Of a stretch of 64,000 nucleotides of DNA, positions 44,612-53,812 are shown piece by piece. The stretch spans positions 5,952,001-6,016,000 of the forward strand of contig NZ_JADWYI010000001.1 in NCBI RefSeq assembly GCF_016904885.1. Direction: 5' to 3'. Under the pieces are notes generated by a model. That model did no database searches. It was not told where the DNA came from and worked only from the letters and a program-made list of their open reading frames with translations. The stretch's first letter is position 1. Every line of letters starts with the position of its first letter. The stretch is from Archangium primigenium. Its GTDB lineage: Bacteria > Myxococcota > Myxococcia > Myxococcales > Myxococcaceae. The translations under genes were made by a program, and so were the position numbers.

Positions 44612-45385
44612 CTACCGGGCGCGCAGCTTCTCCCGGGCGAGCGAGGCGGAGGCGGCCGGATCCTTCAGCTGGAGGGCCTCTTCCGGGAGGAGCCAGTCCA
44701 CGGGCTCCACCTCGTAGGCATCGCGCGCGGCATCGTAGGCGAGGATGAGCGCCTGCTCGCCGCGCTTGAGTTCATTGGCCTTGTCACACACGACGTTGAG
44801 GATGAGCCCCGCGCCGCCATCGGCGAAGGTGGCGTGGCCGAAGCGGCCATCCACGCGCCCGCTGGCGATGACACACACGCGGCCCATGAGCTCGGAGCGC
44901 CGGGGCGCCTGATGCGTGGCGAACAGCGGACGCAGGGGCCGCACCGCGAACCCCGCGAGCACCCCGCCCACCGCCAGGCAACCCAGGGACAGTCCGCCCG
45001 TCACGAGCGCCCCGGGCAGCGCGCCGAGCATGCCCTGAAGGGGCCGGGCGACCGCGAGCGACAGGAGCCAGGAGAGGAACACCACGAAGCTCACGGACAC
45101 GGTGACGGGCACGCCGCCAAAGCCGAGCACCTCGAGGAACGAGCCCCCTTCGTGGTGGCCATGGGCCTCGGCCGCCGCGTGGGCGCCGCCTTCCACCGCG
45201 CCCTTGACGCCGCCCTCAAGCGCGCCAGCCTTGGCGCCGAGCGCGAAGTCGCCCAGGTCGCCATCGAGCAGATCGACGCCGACGGCGCCCACCATCACCG
45301 TGAGCCAGTAGCCCACCACCACGCCGAGCGGGATGGTGAACACCACGGTGGGAAAGGCGAGGATGGCGTCGAGGAAGTCGGTCAT
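44612..45385 (-). CDS. YqiJ/NfeD-like membrane protein with OB-fold
   Basis: A 257-residue membrane protein of the YqiJ type, partner of YqiK/flotillin. Hydrophobic segments lie at about residues 7-36, 92-115 and 122-150. A His/Gly-rich loop, AAAEAHGHHEGGS, separates the first two, and a C-terminal OB-fold-like domain (about 165-235; MGRVCVIASGRVDGRFGHAT) is the NfeD-type tail that binds SPFH proteins. It is the first gene of the YqiJ-flotillin-AAA+ operon. Start ATG 45385 is used because the longer frame upstream is antisense to the topoisomerase gene. Confidence 0.88.
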   Translation of the reverse strand: MTDFLDAILAFPTVVFTIPLGVVVGYWLTVMVGAVGVDLLDGDLGDFALGAKAGALEGGVKGAVEGGAHAAAEAHGHHEGGSFLEVLGFGGVPVTVSVSFVVFLSWLLSLAVARPLQGMLGALPGALVTGGLSLGCLAVGGVLAGFAVRPLRPLFATHQAPRRSELMGRVCVIASGRVDGRFGHATFADGGAGLILNVVCDKANELKRGEQALILAYDAARDAYEVEPVDWLLPEEALQLKDPAASASLAREKLRAR

Positions 45386-45574
45386 TGGACCCGTGAAGGG
45401 AAAGTGTCCGGCAGTGTATTCCAGGAGCGTGAGAAGACGAAAACCACCCAGAGCGATTTCTTCCTCGCTTGCCTTGGGTCCAGGCGGGCCGGGGCTGCGT
45501 TGACGGGAAGGGAGACGCTGCACAGCCATTAGGGACACGGCGTACAGCGCGCGGCGGAAGGCGGGAGTGAAGGC

Positions 45575-46606
45575 ATGACGCACATCGAGCGAATGCAGCA
45601 AGCGGGCATCCGTCGTCTGGGGACACCCCAGCGGGGCTTCCGCTATGTGCGGCCCGATGGTCGGCCGGTGCTGGCGCGCGAGGCCCAGCGCATCGCGGCG
45701 ATGAAGTTGCCGCCCGCCTGGAAGCACGTCTTCGTGAGCGGCTCGCCCGGGGCGAAGCTCCAGGCCATCGGGCAGGACAGCGCGGGGCGGTGGCAGTACC
45801 GCTACCACCCGTCCTTCACCAAGAAGCAGGGCGAGGCGAAGTTCCAGCGCATCGTGGACTTCGCCCGGGCCCTGCCCCGGCTGCGGCGGCGCGTGGCGGC
45901 GGATCTGCGGCAGAAGGGGCTGGGCAGGAACCGGGTGATGGCGTGCCTGCTGCGCATCCTGGGCACGTGCTTCATCCGTCCCGGCAGCCAGCAGTACGCG
46001 GACGAGAACCAGAGCTTCGGCCTGGCCACGCTGCGCGCCCGGCACGTGAAGCTCAAGGGCGACACGGTCATCTTCGACTTCCCGGGCAAGAGCGGCCAGC
46101 ACCAGCACCGCGAGCTGAAGGATCGGCAGGTGGCGCGCGTGGTGCGCGAGTGCCTGAAGGTCCGCGGGCGGGACGTGTTCAAGTTCATCCTGGATGACGG
46201 GCTCGTGGTGGACGTGCGGCGGCGCCACATCAACGAGTACATCCGCGAGGTCATGGGCGAGCGCTACAGCGCCAAGGACTTCCGCACCTGGGGCGGCACG
46301 CTCATCTGCGCCTGCGCGCTGGCGCGGGCCCAGGGCCGGGTGTGCGACGCCGCCGGCCTGCGGGCGGTGAAGAAGACGATGGTGGCGGCGGTGAAGGAGG
46401 CGGCCACCCATCTGGGCAACACCCCGGCGGTGGCCCGGGACTCGTACATCTACCCCTCGGTGCTGGCCATGTTCGAGCAGGGCCGCGTGGTGGGCCGCTA
46501 CTTCGAGTCGGTGGACGAGCTGGCCCAGCACGAGAAACCCGGCCTGCACTGCGCGGAAAAAGCGCTTTTGGAGATGTTGGAGAGTCCCGGGCTCGCCGCG
46601 GTGTAG
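45575..46606 (+). CDS. DNA topoisomerase IB (poxvirus-type)
   Basis: A 343-residue type IB topoisomerase of the small bacterial/poxviral kind. The N-terminal domain starts LGTPQRGFRYVRPDGRPV, and WKHVFVSGSPGAKLQAIGQD and GRWQYRYHPSF match the family. The catalytic domain has VFDFPGKSGQHQHRELKD-type sequence, the R-K-R/H residues and nucleophile Y291 in ARDSYIYPSV. It relaxes supercoils by a 3'-phosphotyrosine intermediate. It is divergent from the YqiJ operon with 189 bp between the starts, and the Hpt gene begins 11 nt after its stop. Confidence 0.94.
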   Translation: MTHIERMQQAGIRRLGTPQRGFRYVRPDGRPVLAREAQRIAAMKLPPAWKHVFVSGSPGAKLQAIGQDSAGRWQYRYHPSFTKKQGEAKFQRIVDFARALPRLRRRVAADLRQKGLGRNRVMACLLRILGTCFIRPGSQQYADENQSFGLATLRARHVKLKGDTVIFDFPGKSGQHQHRELKDRQVARVVRECLKVRGRDVFKFILDDGLVVDVRRRHINEYIREVMGERYSAKDFRTWGGTLICACALARAQGRVCDAAGLRAVKKTMVAAVKEAATHLGNTPAVARDSYIYPSVLAMFEQGRVVGRYFESVDELAQHEKPGLHCAEKALLEMLESPGLAAV

Positions 46607-46617
46607 AGTGCCGCCCC

Positions 46618-46986
46618 ATGCGAGACGACGCCCCCGCGCTCGACCTGGAGCACCTCTGCCGCCTGCGCGAGCTGGGCGACACCAACGCGTCGGCCGCCCT
46701 GGCGCGGATGTTCCACCGCTACCTCGACAGCATTCCCCCTCAGCTCTCGCGCATCCGCGAGGCCGTGGCCGCTGGTGACACCGGGCGGCTCGCGCGCGAG
46801 GCCCACGACCTGGCGGGCAGCAGCGCCGTGTACGGGCTGCCCCGGCTGCGGCAGTGCTGTCTGGCGCTGGAGGCCCACGCCAAGGCGTCGGCGCGGGACG
46901 GCGGCGAGGCCCTGGTGGCCCGCGTGGAGCGCGCCTTCGAGGAGGCCCGTCCCCTCGTGCTCGCCGAGCTGCCCCTCGAGGGCTGA
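46618..46986 (+). CDS. Hpt (histidine phosphotransfer) protein
   Basis: A 122-residue stand-alone Hpt domain. Phosphorylatable H63 lies in AREAHDLAGSSAVYGL, the H-x-L-x-G-x-S/A motif, within a four-helix pattern typical of Hpt modules. It would carry phosphate between hybrid kinases and response regulators, of which this window has several. It follows topoisomerase IB by 11 nt and precedes an oxygenase gene by 12 nt in the same orientation, so the three may be co-transcribed although their functions are unrelated. Confidence 0.9.
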   Translation: MRDDAPALDLEHLCRLRELGDTNASAALARMFHRYLDSIPPQLSRIREAVAAGDTGRLAREAHDLAGSSAVYGLPRLRQCCLALEAHAKASARDGGEALVARVERAFEEARPLVLAELPLEG

Positions 46987-46998
46987 GGCCGCGGGCCC

Positions 46999-47712
46999 GT
47001 GAGCGAGTACGTCACCCACCCCGACGCCCTGCCCCGCGCGGCGCTGGAGGCGCTGAGTGGCACCCTGCTCTCCTCGCGCTTCGTGGCGAGGACCCCCCTC
47101 ATGGGCACCTTCCAGGGCAGCCGGGGCTTCTCCCTCATCTTCACCGCGGCGGGCCGTCCCGCGCTGGAGGAGCGCTTTCCCTTCCTGCGCGACTACCTCG
47201 ACCGGGTGATGGAGCCCGGGAGTTGGCGGGGGCTGCGCTCCTGGCGCTCGCGGTGGTTCGGCGCGCGCCCCGAGCCCCGCGTCCCCAATGCCTTCTACGT
47301 CAACCTGCTGCTGCTGGAGGCCGGACGGGGCGTGGACCGCCACGTCGACGCGACCCTGCGCGCTCCCAGCGGCGAGCCGGACGCGACGCCCGAGCACGTG
47401 AGCGTGCTGTACTTGAGCGTCCCCACGGGCGTGACGGGCGGCGCGCTGGTGCTCTCCCGGAAGAAGCGGACGGTGGGCCAGGTCCACCCCCAGCCGGGAC
47501 TGCTCGTCCACTTCCGGGGAGACCTGATGCACGAGGTGCTCCCCTTCCAGGGAGGCGAGGACGGCGCCCTGCGGGCCAGCCTCGTGTGCGAGCAGTACGC
47601 CTTCGCGCCGGAGCCCCTCGCGCGGCTGCCCGCGTTCCGCATCCAGTCCAAGGCGGGCTTCGCCGCGTACCTGGAGGACCACCGTACCAAGACAAAAGCC
47701 CCGCCGACCTGA
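46999..47712 (+). CDS. 2-oxoglutarate/Fe(II)-dependent oxygenase
   Basis: A 237-residue member of the 2OG-Fe(II) oxygenase superfamily. The metal triad is H115 and D117 in DRHVDATL and H178 in LMHEVLPF, with R192 in LRASLVCEQY positioned to bind 2-oxoglutarate. The substrate is not evident. The start is GTG 46999. Its stop codon sits in the loop of a hairpin that also terminates the convergent tRNA operon. Confidence 0.87.
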   Translation: MSEYVTHPDALPRAALEALSGTLLSSRFVARTPLMGTFQGSRGFSLIFTAAGRPALEERFPFLRDYLDRVMEPGSWRGLRSWRSRWFGARPEPRVPNAFYVNLLLLEAGRGVDRHVDATLRAPSGEPDATPEHVSVLYLSVPTGVTGGALVLSRKKRTVGQVHPQPGLLVHFRGDLMHEVLPFQGGEDGALRASLVCEQYAFAPEPLARLPAFRIQSKAGFAAYLEDHRTKTKAPPT

Positions 47713-47726
47713 GGTCAGCGGGGCTT
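47696..47726 (-). terminator. Intrinsic terminator of the tRNA operon, overlapping a stop codon
   Basis: AAGCCCCGCCGACC (47696-47709) pairs with GGTCAGCGGGGCTT (47713-47726), 13 of 14 positions, with a 3-nt loop that holds the TGA of the oxygenase gene. On the minus strand the hairpin is followed by TTTTGTCTT, giving a good U tract for the tRNA transcript. It may also stop the + transcript. Confidence 0.8.
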
Positions 47727-47736
47727 CGTCTCGCGA

Positions 47737-47811
<75 letters not shown>

Positions 47812-47846
47812 ACATGGCTGTACGGCACACAGAACGACACACAAGA

Positions 47847-47921
<75 letters not shown>

Positions 47922-47950
47922 ACACGTTTACTGCCCTTCTCTTCTCAGGT

Positions 47951-47992
47951 CTCCGAGGCCCTGTCACGCTTTATTGAGACAGGGTCTCGGAG
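47951..47992. other. Hairpin between two tRNA genes
   Basis: CTCCGAGGCCCTGTC (47951-47965) pairs with GACAGGGTCTCGGAG (47978-47992), a 15-bp stem with one G-T wobble and a 12-nt loop. There is no T run after it on either strand, so it is more likely a processing or attenuating structure in the tRNA transcript than a full terminator. Confidence 0.55.
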
Positions 47993-48001
47993 GACTTGAA
48001 A

Positions 48002-48076
<75 letters not shown>

Positions 48077-48091
48077 GCGAGAAGTGGGCGC

Positions 48092-48120
48092 TTAGTACCG
48101 CCCCCACCCTGGACCGTCAA
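48092..48120 (-). promoter_or_regulatory. Sigma-70-like promoter of the initiator tRNA operon
   Basis: On the minus strand, -35 TTGACG (48115-48120) and -10 TACTAA (48092-48097) are separated by exactly 17 bp. The -10 lies 15 nt upstream of the 5' end of the first tRNA, giving a short leader. Confidence 0.75.
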
Positions 48121-48183
48121 CTCTTTTGATTCAACACCGCGCGGACCCCGTGTCATCCACGAGGCCCGCGCAGGGCGGCGTGG

Positions 48184-50181
48184 CTACTTGCCGAGCTTCT
48201 TGAAGAGGTCCGCGAAGGTCCCCAGGCCCTGCTTGCCGCCACCCACGGGCTTCTGGGTCTTGGCCCACGCCTCCACCTCGGCGCGCTCCTCGGCGCGCTC
48301 GGCGGCGGGGATGGACAGGCGCACCTTGCCGGCCGGATCGATGTCCACCAGGGCCACCTTGAGCTCCTGGCCGAGCGAGAACTTCTTGCGCAGATCCGTG
48401 CCGCGCTCGGTGCCCGTCTCGGACGCGGGGATGAGCCCCTTGCCGCCCGGGAACACGAGGAACACGCCGTAGGGCTCGATGCGGTCCACCTTGCCCACCA
48501 CCACCTGGCCCACCTTGGGGCGCGGCGCGGCCGGCTCGGCGGGCTTCTTCTCGGTGGCCTCGGCGGTGGCCGGACGCTCCTCGGCGGGGCGCTGGGCCTC
48601 CTCCTCGGAGATGCGGCGCAGGCCGATGCGCTTGTCGTTCGGGTCGATCTTCTCGACCTGCACCCAGATGACCTCGCCTTCCTTCACGGCGTCGCGCGGG
48701 TGCGCGATGCGGCGCTCGGACAGGGCGGAGATGTGCACCAGGCCGTCCACGCCGGGGCGCAGCTCCACGAAGGCGCCGAAGGGCTGCAGGCGCACGACCT
48801 TGCCCTGCATCCGGTCGCCTTCCTTGATCTCCGAGAGCGCCGTCTTGAAGGGATCCTCCTGACGGGCGCGCATGGAGAGCGTGATGCGCTCCTTCTGCTT
48901 GGACTTGTCCGGCGAGTTGGGCTGGCCGGGCTCCATGCGGAGGATCTCCACTTCCACCTCGTCGCCCTGCTTCACCACGTCGCTCGGATGGGCGACGCGC
49001 ATGTAGGACATCTCCGAGACGGGGATCATGCCCTCCACGCCGCCCAGGTCCACGAAGGCGCCGAAGTCGCGCACGCCCGTGATCTTGCCCTTGACGGTCT
49101 TGCCGACCTCGAGCGTCTCGCGCGTCTTGGCGGCCAGCTGCTTCTGCTCCTCCTCGAGGAGCGAGCGGCGCGAGAGCACCACGTTGCGCTCACGCACCTC
49201 GGTGACGCGGAAGGTGAGCTTCTCGCCGATGAACTGATCCGGCTTCTCCACGAAGCGGATGTCCAGCTGGCTGATGGGGCAGAAGGCGCGCACGTCGCCG
49301 ATCGCCACCTCCACGCCGCCCTTGTTCACGCTCAGCACCATGCCCTCCACGGGCATGCCGGAGGCGCGCGCCTCGGCGAGCATGGACAGGTTGGCGCTGC
49401 CCTTGGCCAGCGCGCGGCTGAGCACGATGCCCCGCGCGCCCGCCTCCACGACGTGCGCGTCGATGGTGTCCCCCACGCCGTAGCGCAGCACACCCTCGTC
49501 GTCCTTGAGCTCGCGCAGTTCGATCATGGCCTCGCTCTTGGCGTTGGCCAGCGACACGAAGGCCGTGTCCGCGCCGAGCTGGAAGATGGTGCCGGAGACC
49601 TTCTCGCCGATGCGCACCGAGCGACGGCCCGTCTGCCCGTCCTTCTGCTGCGCCTCGAACATCTCGGCGAAGGACTCGGCCTCGGGGACGTCCTCGTACA
49701 GCGGCGCCGAGGGCGTGGGCACCACCGTGGGCTTGACCGGCGCGGCCGTGGCCGTGGCCTCGGTCTCGGGAGCGGACTCGGCCGCCGTCGCGCCCTCCAC
49801 GGGCGTCACCGGACCGCGCGTCTCCACCGCACCCGAGGCGCGCTTGACCACCACCATGGGGCCCTGGGGCTTGCGCTCACCGCCGCCCCCGCCACCCCCG
49901 CGGCCACCGCCCCGCGAGTCACCCCGCGGACGGCGATCCTCGCGCGGCGCGCCCGCGCCCTCCTGGGACGGACCCCGAGGGCCCGCTGACCGCTCGTCAC
50001 GCGGACGGTCCGGCCGGCGCTCACCCCCGCCGCCGCGACCTCCTCCACGCTCCTCGCGGCCACCGCCCGAGGGGATGCCGAGCATCACGTCGCCAAAGGT
50101 GGCCTTGGGCTTCTTGGGGCCAAAACCCCCCGCCCCGTCGCCGCCACCAGAACCCATGGAACCTTTCTTCTCGTCGCTCAC
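48184..50181 (-). CDS. S1-domain RNA-binding protein with Gly/Arg-rich N-terminus
   Basis: A 665-residue ribosomal protein S1-like protein. Residues about 25-110 are low-complexity Gly/Arg/Pro (REERGGGRGGGGERRPDRPR), an RGG-like region unusual for S1. About five S1 repeats follow, with clear examples GKITGVRDFGAFVDLGGVEG, VRLQPFGAFVELRPGVDGLV and VDRIEPYGVFLVFPGGKGLI. The end is a charged tail. Start GTG 50181 (VSDEKKGS) is preferred; ATG 50157 is an alternative eight codons later. Whether it is the main S1 or an extra paralogue cannot be told from this window. Confidence 0.85.
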   Translation of the reverse strand: MSDEKKGSMGSGGGDGAGGFGPKKPKATFGDVMLGIPSGGGREERGGGRGGGGERRPDRPRDERSAGPRGPSQEGAGAPREDRRPRGDSRGGGRGGGGGGGERKPQGPMVVVKRASGAVETRGPVTPVEGATAAESAPETEATATAAPVKPTVVPTPSAPLYEDVPEAESFAEMFEAQQKDGQTGRRSVRIGEKVSGTIFQLGADTAFVSLANAKSEAMIELRELKDDEGVLRYGVGDTIDAHVVEAGARGIVLSRALAKGSANLSMLAEARASGMPVEGMVLSVNKGGVEVAIGDVRAFCPISQLDIRFVEKPDQFIGEKLTFRVTEVRERNVVLSRRSLLEEEQKQLAAKTRETLEVGKTVKGKITGVRDFGAFVDLGGVEGMIPVSEMSYMRVAHPSDVVKQGDEVEVEILRMEPGQPNSPDKSKQKERITLSMRARQEDPFKTALSEIKEGDRMQGKVVRLQPFGAFVELRPGVDGLVHISALSERRIAHPRDAVKEGEVIWVQVEKIDPNDKRIGLRRISEEEAQRPAEERPATAEATEKKPAEPAAPRPKVGQVVVGKVDRIEPYGVFLVFPGGKGLIPASETGTERGTDLRKKFSLGQELKVALVDIDPAGKVRLSIPAAERAEERAEVEAWAKTQKPVGGGKQGLGTFADLFKKLGK

Positions 50182-50349
50182 CGCGGGGACCTTCCTGAAC
50201 AAAAGCTGCGCAAAGGGGACCAATCCCCCAGGGAGGGGGAAAAAGGCGGCGCACTCTACACACGCGCCGTGTCTGGACGGAAGACGCATCTGGTCGTCGT
50301 CGACACGAACCCGTCCAGCCCGCCCCTATAACGCATCCCGCCGCGCCCG

Positions 50350-50390
50350 GCATCCCCTCTCCGTTCCCGGGGAAAACCCGGTGGGGATGC
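50350..50390. other. Compound hairpin downstream of murJ
   Basis: GCATCCCC (50350-50357) pairs with GGGGATGC (50383-50390) around an inner 5-bp stem CCGGG/CCCGG with a GAAAA loop. It lies 30 bp beyond the murJ stop and upstream of the S1-protein gene, both on the minus strand. It could be a terminator or leader element; no T run follows. Confidence 0.35.
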
Positions 50391-50419
50391 GCCTCGCCCA
50401 GGGAGGGGGCGGCCAGGGG

Positions 50420-52126
50420 CTAGCGTCGGCCCAGGCGCCGGAAGACCTTCTGGAGCACCGCGCGGGCCTCGGGGATGCCCCAGGCCGCCGTGAGCGCGAA
50501 GTACACCGCCCCGAAGGGCAGCACCACCGCCGGGAAGAGCAGCGCCGGGTGCAGGTCCGGCGGCGGCAGCACCGCGCCGCCCCACTCGCCCAGGACCTGG
50601 GGCGCGGGGCCGAGCCACCGGGTGAAGGCCAGCTTGATGCCCAGGCCCACGAGTCCCGCCAGCCCCGCCGCCGCCCAGAGCCGGCCCATGTGCGCGGGCA
50701 GCGGCACCCCGCCAATCTTCACCGCCAACGTGCGCCGCAGCATTTGGGACTCAAACCACGCCATCAGCCCGCCGGACAGGGGCAGGAAGGCCGTGCCCAG
50801 GTGCGCGGGCAGGCCGAGCAGTCCGGGCAGCTTGAGCGCCAGGAACCAGGCGAGGCTCGCGTCCAGGAACACCCGCAGGGCGGCGAAGCGCAGGGGGGTG
50901 CGCGTGTCCTTGAGGGCATAGAAGGTGGAGGCGTACAGCCGCCCCAGCGCCGTGGCCACCAGGCCCACCGAGGCGCCCATCAGCACGTACCAGAGGTAGC
51001 GCGTGTCCGCGGCGGTGAAGCGGCCCGTCTGCAAGAGCGCGCCCGCCACCACGTCCCCGATGAAGAGCAGCGCCGCGGACGAGGGCACCACGAAGAAGGC
51101 GATGCGGCGCGCGCTCGTCTCCAGGCGCGTGCGCAGCTTGCCGGCCACCTCCTCGCCCGCCCCCGCCGCGCGCGACATCTCCGGCAGCTCCGCCGCGGAG
51201 ATGGCCATGCCGAAGAGGCTCACCGGAATCAGGTAGATGGTCTGCGCGTAGGTGAGCGTGGACAGGGCCCGCGTGGCCACGAGCGACGCGTAGGACGTGT
51301 CCACGTAGGCGCTGATCTGCACCACGCCCCGGCCGAGCACCACCGCGCCGAAGCTGCGCAGCACCTGGCGCACGGACTCGCTCGCCGTGGACACGCGCGG
51401 CCGGAAGTGGCCGAGCACCCGCATCACCGAGGGCACCTGCACGAGGAACTGCAGCGCGCACCCAGCCACCACGCCGTAGGCCACCACCCGCGCCAGAGGC
51501 TCCTCGGCCAGGCCCTGGAGGCCCGCGCCCACCAGCGCGGTGATGATGGCCAGGTTCCACACCACGGGCGCCAGGTAGGACAGGAAGAACTTGCGGTGGC
51601 TGTTGAGCACGCCCAGGCACCACGCCGACATCACCAGGAGGCCCGTGCCCGGAAAGAGGATGCGCACCAGGCGGATGGCCAGGGCGCGCGCCTCGCCCTC
51701 GAAGCCCGGGGCGATGGTGTCCACGAAGAAGGGCGTGGCGAGCATGCCCAGCGCCACCATCACCCCCGTGGCCAGCGCCAGCAGGCCGAACACCGCGCCC
51801 GCCACCCGGTCCGCCTCCTCGTCATCCCCCTTGCCCAACAGCCCCGCGTACACCGGGATGAAGGAGCCGGACAGCACGCCCTCGCCAAAGAGGTTCTGCA
51901 GGAAGTTGGGGATGCGCAGCGCCGCCTTGAACACCGCGGCGGACACCCCGTTGCCCAGGTAGTGCGCGAAGGCGCGCTCGCGCACGAGCCCCACCAGCTT
52001 CGAGGCGAGGATGCCCGCGGCCACGAACAGGGCCCCGCCGCCACCCTTGACGGTGGTGCCCGCGGGCACGCGGTGCGGAGGAGCGGGAGTGGGCAGCGCG
52101 TCGGGTCGAGGAGCGGGAACAGTCAA
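50420..52126 (-). CDS. murJ: Lipid II flippase MurJ
   Basis: A 568-residue polytopic inner-membrane protein of the MurJ/MviN group of the MOP superfamily, which moves lipid II across the membrane for peptidoglycan synthesis. The opening ILASKLVGLVRERAFAHYLG and the following RIPNFLQNLFGEGVLSGSFI are the diagnostic MurJ blocks, including the conserved Arg residues in the cavity. Around fourteen spans are visible. The N-terminal 28 residues are a cytoplasmic Pro-rich lead. The gene is divergent from the NtrC-type regulator gene. Confidence 0.95.
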   Translation of the reverse strand: MTVPAPRPDALPTPAPPHRVPAGTTVKGGGGALFVAAGILASKLVGLVRERAFAHYLGNGVSAAVFKAALRIPNFLQNLFGEGVLSGSFIPVYAGLLGKGDDEEADRVAGAVFGLLALATGVMVALGMLATPFFVDTIAPGFEGEARALAIRLVRILFPGTGLLVMSAWCLGVLNSHRKFFLSYLAPVVWNLAIITALVGAGLQGLAEEPLARVVAYGVVAGCALQFLVQVPSVMRVLGHFRPRVSTASESVRQVLRSFGAVVLGRGVVQISAYVDTSYASLVATRALSTLTYAQTIYLIPVSLFGMAISAAELPEMSRAAGAGEEVAGKLRTRLETSARRIAFFVVPSSAALLFIGDVVAGALLQTGRFTAADTRYLWYVLMGASVGLVATALGRLYASTFYALKDTRTPLRFAALRVFLDASLAWFLALKLPGLLGLPAHLGTAFLPLSGGLMAWFESQMLRRTLAVKIGGVPLPAHMGRLWAAAGLAGLVGLGIKLAFTRWLGPAPQVLGEWGGAVLPPPDLHPALLFPAVVLPFGAVYFALTAAWGIPEARAVLQKVFRRLGRR

Positions 52127-52322
52127 GAGGGCCGCACTCTATGTCGGCCCCTTCACGCCCCAGAAGGCCTTCCTCCCCTGCTCGCCCGGGTTTCCCTTGA
52201 CGCTCACCCCAGCGGGCCGCGATGGTCAGCGCTCCCATGGCCGGCCCCCCAGACCACGACCTGTCGACCGATGTGGCGCCCGGCCGTTTCCGGGCATTCC
52301 CCGCGGTCCAGCTCTAGTCCCC

Positions 52323-53738
52323 ATGGCGAAAGTACTGGTCATCGACGACGAGGCGAACCTGCGCAAGGTGCTCGCCGCCCTGCTGCGCCGCGACGGCTTC
52401 GACGTCACCGTGGCCGCCGATGGCGAGCAGGGCCTGGCCGAGTTCCACAAGAACGGCGCGGACATCGTGGTGACCGACCTCGTCATGCCCAAGGCGGGCG
52501 GCATGGAGGTCCTCCGGGCCGTCAACGCCGCCAACCCGGACGTGCCCGTCATCATCATCACCGCGCACGGCACCGTGGACTCCGCCGTGGAGGCCATCAA
52601 GGCCGGCGCGTTCGACTACGTCACCAAGCCCTTCGATCAGTCGGAGCTCTCCGCCGCCATCGCCAAGGCCGCCAAGGCGCACGTCGTCGCCCAGCGCTCG
52701 GTGCGCGCCGACGCCAAGGCGCGCGCCGCCATCATCGGCGAGTCGCCCCAGCTCCAGGACGTCTTCAAGATCATCGACAAGGTGGCGGACACCCCGGCCA
52801 CCGTGCTCATCACCGGCGAGAGCGGCACGGGCAAGGAGCTCATCGCCTCGGCGCTGCACGGCGCCTCCAGCCGCCGCGACAAGCCCTTCATCAAGATCAA
52901 CTGCGCCGCCATCCCCCACACCCTGCTGGAGTCGGAGCTCTTCGGCTACGAGCGCGGGGCCTTCACCGGCGCCGTCACCTCCAAGCCCGGCCGCTTCGAG
53001 CTGGCCGACGAGGGCACGCTCTTCCTCGACGAGATCGGGGAGATCCCCGTCGAGATGCAGGTGAAGCTCTTGCGCGCGCTGCAGGAGGGCGAGTTCGAGC
53101 GCGTGGGCGGCATCAAGACGACGCGCGTGGACGTGCGCCTCATCGCCGCGACCAACCGCGACCTGCAGCAGGAGATCGACGCCGGCCGCTTCCGCAAGGA
53201 TCTCTACTACCGGCTGGCGGTGGTGCCCCTGGTGCTGCCCGCCCTGCGCGAGCGGCGCGGGGACATCCCCATGCTCGCGGCGCACTTCGTGGAGAAGTAC
53301 AACCGCAAGCTCAACAAGAAGATCGAGGGCATCACCGAGGACGCGCTCGCGCTCTTGCAGGCCTATTACTGGCCCGGCAACATCCGCGAGCTGGAGAACC
53401 TCATCGAGCGCGTGCTGCTGCTCGCCGACGGCCCCTCCATCACCGCGCGCGACCTGCCGGAGCCGGTGCGCCAGGCCACCACGCCACCGCCCGCCGCGCC
53501 GGCCGCTCCCCTGGAGGCCGCCCCCGGCGAGGGAGGCCTCAAGGACATCGTCCGCATGAAGGCGGCCGAGCTCGAGAAGGACCTCATCAGCAAGGCCCTG
53601 GACGAGACGGGCGGCAACGTCACCCGGGCGGCCCGGCTGCTGCAAATCAGCCGGAAATCCCTACAAACGAAGATGAAGGAATTTGGCCTGCGCGACATGG
53701 CGATACAGGATGGGCGCGACGAGGGAGCCGAGGACTGA
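52323..53738 (+). CDS. NtrC-type sigma-54-dependent response regulator
   Basis: A 471-residue bacterial enhancer-binding protein. The receiver (1-120) has VIDDE and phosphoacceptor D52 in VTDLVMP. The AAA+ domain (about 137-370) has Walker A GESGTGKE (165-172), the sigma-54-contacting GAFTGA loop (212-217), Walker B LFLDEIGE and RYRLAVVPL-type sensor sequence. The C-terminal Fis-type helix-turn-helix (about 425-460) reads [20 protein letters not shown]. It should activate sigma-54 promoters when phosphorylated. No kinase gene is adjacent, so it is an orphan. ATG 52323 starts [10 protein letters not shown]; upstream in-frame extensions were rejected. Confidence 0.94.
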   Translation: MAKVLVIDDEANLRKVLAALLRRDGFDVTVAADGEQGLAEFHKNGADIVVTDLVMPKAGGMEVLRAVNAANPDVPVIIITAHGTVDSAVEAIKAGAFDYVTKPFDQSELSAAIAKAAKAHVVAQRSVRADAKARAAIIGESPQLQDVFKIIDKVADTPATVLITGESGTGKELIASALHGASSRRDKPFIKINCAAIPHTLLESELFGYERGAFTGAVTSKPGRFELADEGTLFLDEIGEIPVEMQVKLLRALQEGEFERVGGIKTTRVDVRLIAATNRDLQQEIDAGRFRKDLYYRLAVVPLVLPALRERRGDIPMLAAHFVEKYNRKLNKKIEGITEDALALLQAYYWPGNIRELENLIERVLLLADGPSITARDLPEPVRQATTPPPAAPAAPLEAAPGEGGLKDIVRMKAAELEKDLISKALDETGGNVTRAARLLQISRKSLQTKMKEFGLRDMAIQDGRDEGAED

Positions 53739-53812
53739 GCCGGGGCGAAATATCGCCGCGAAACCAACGGTTCGGACCCCGCGCCATCCCCCCCTACCTC
53801 CTGGGAGCTTGA

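Noticed and set aside
44612-46549. Extension of the YqiJ-like gene to a 645-codon frame
   Set aside because: The upstream part lies antisense to topoisomerase IB and lacks conserved sequence; ATG 45385 gives a normal YqiJ-like N-terminus.
49505-53812. A 1435-codon + strand frame across the S1, murJ and regulator genes
   Set aside because: It crosses three well-supported genes on both strands in the wrong frame and is compositional artefact.
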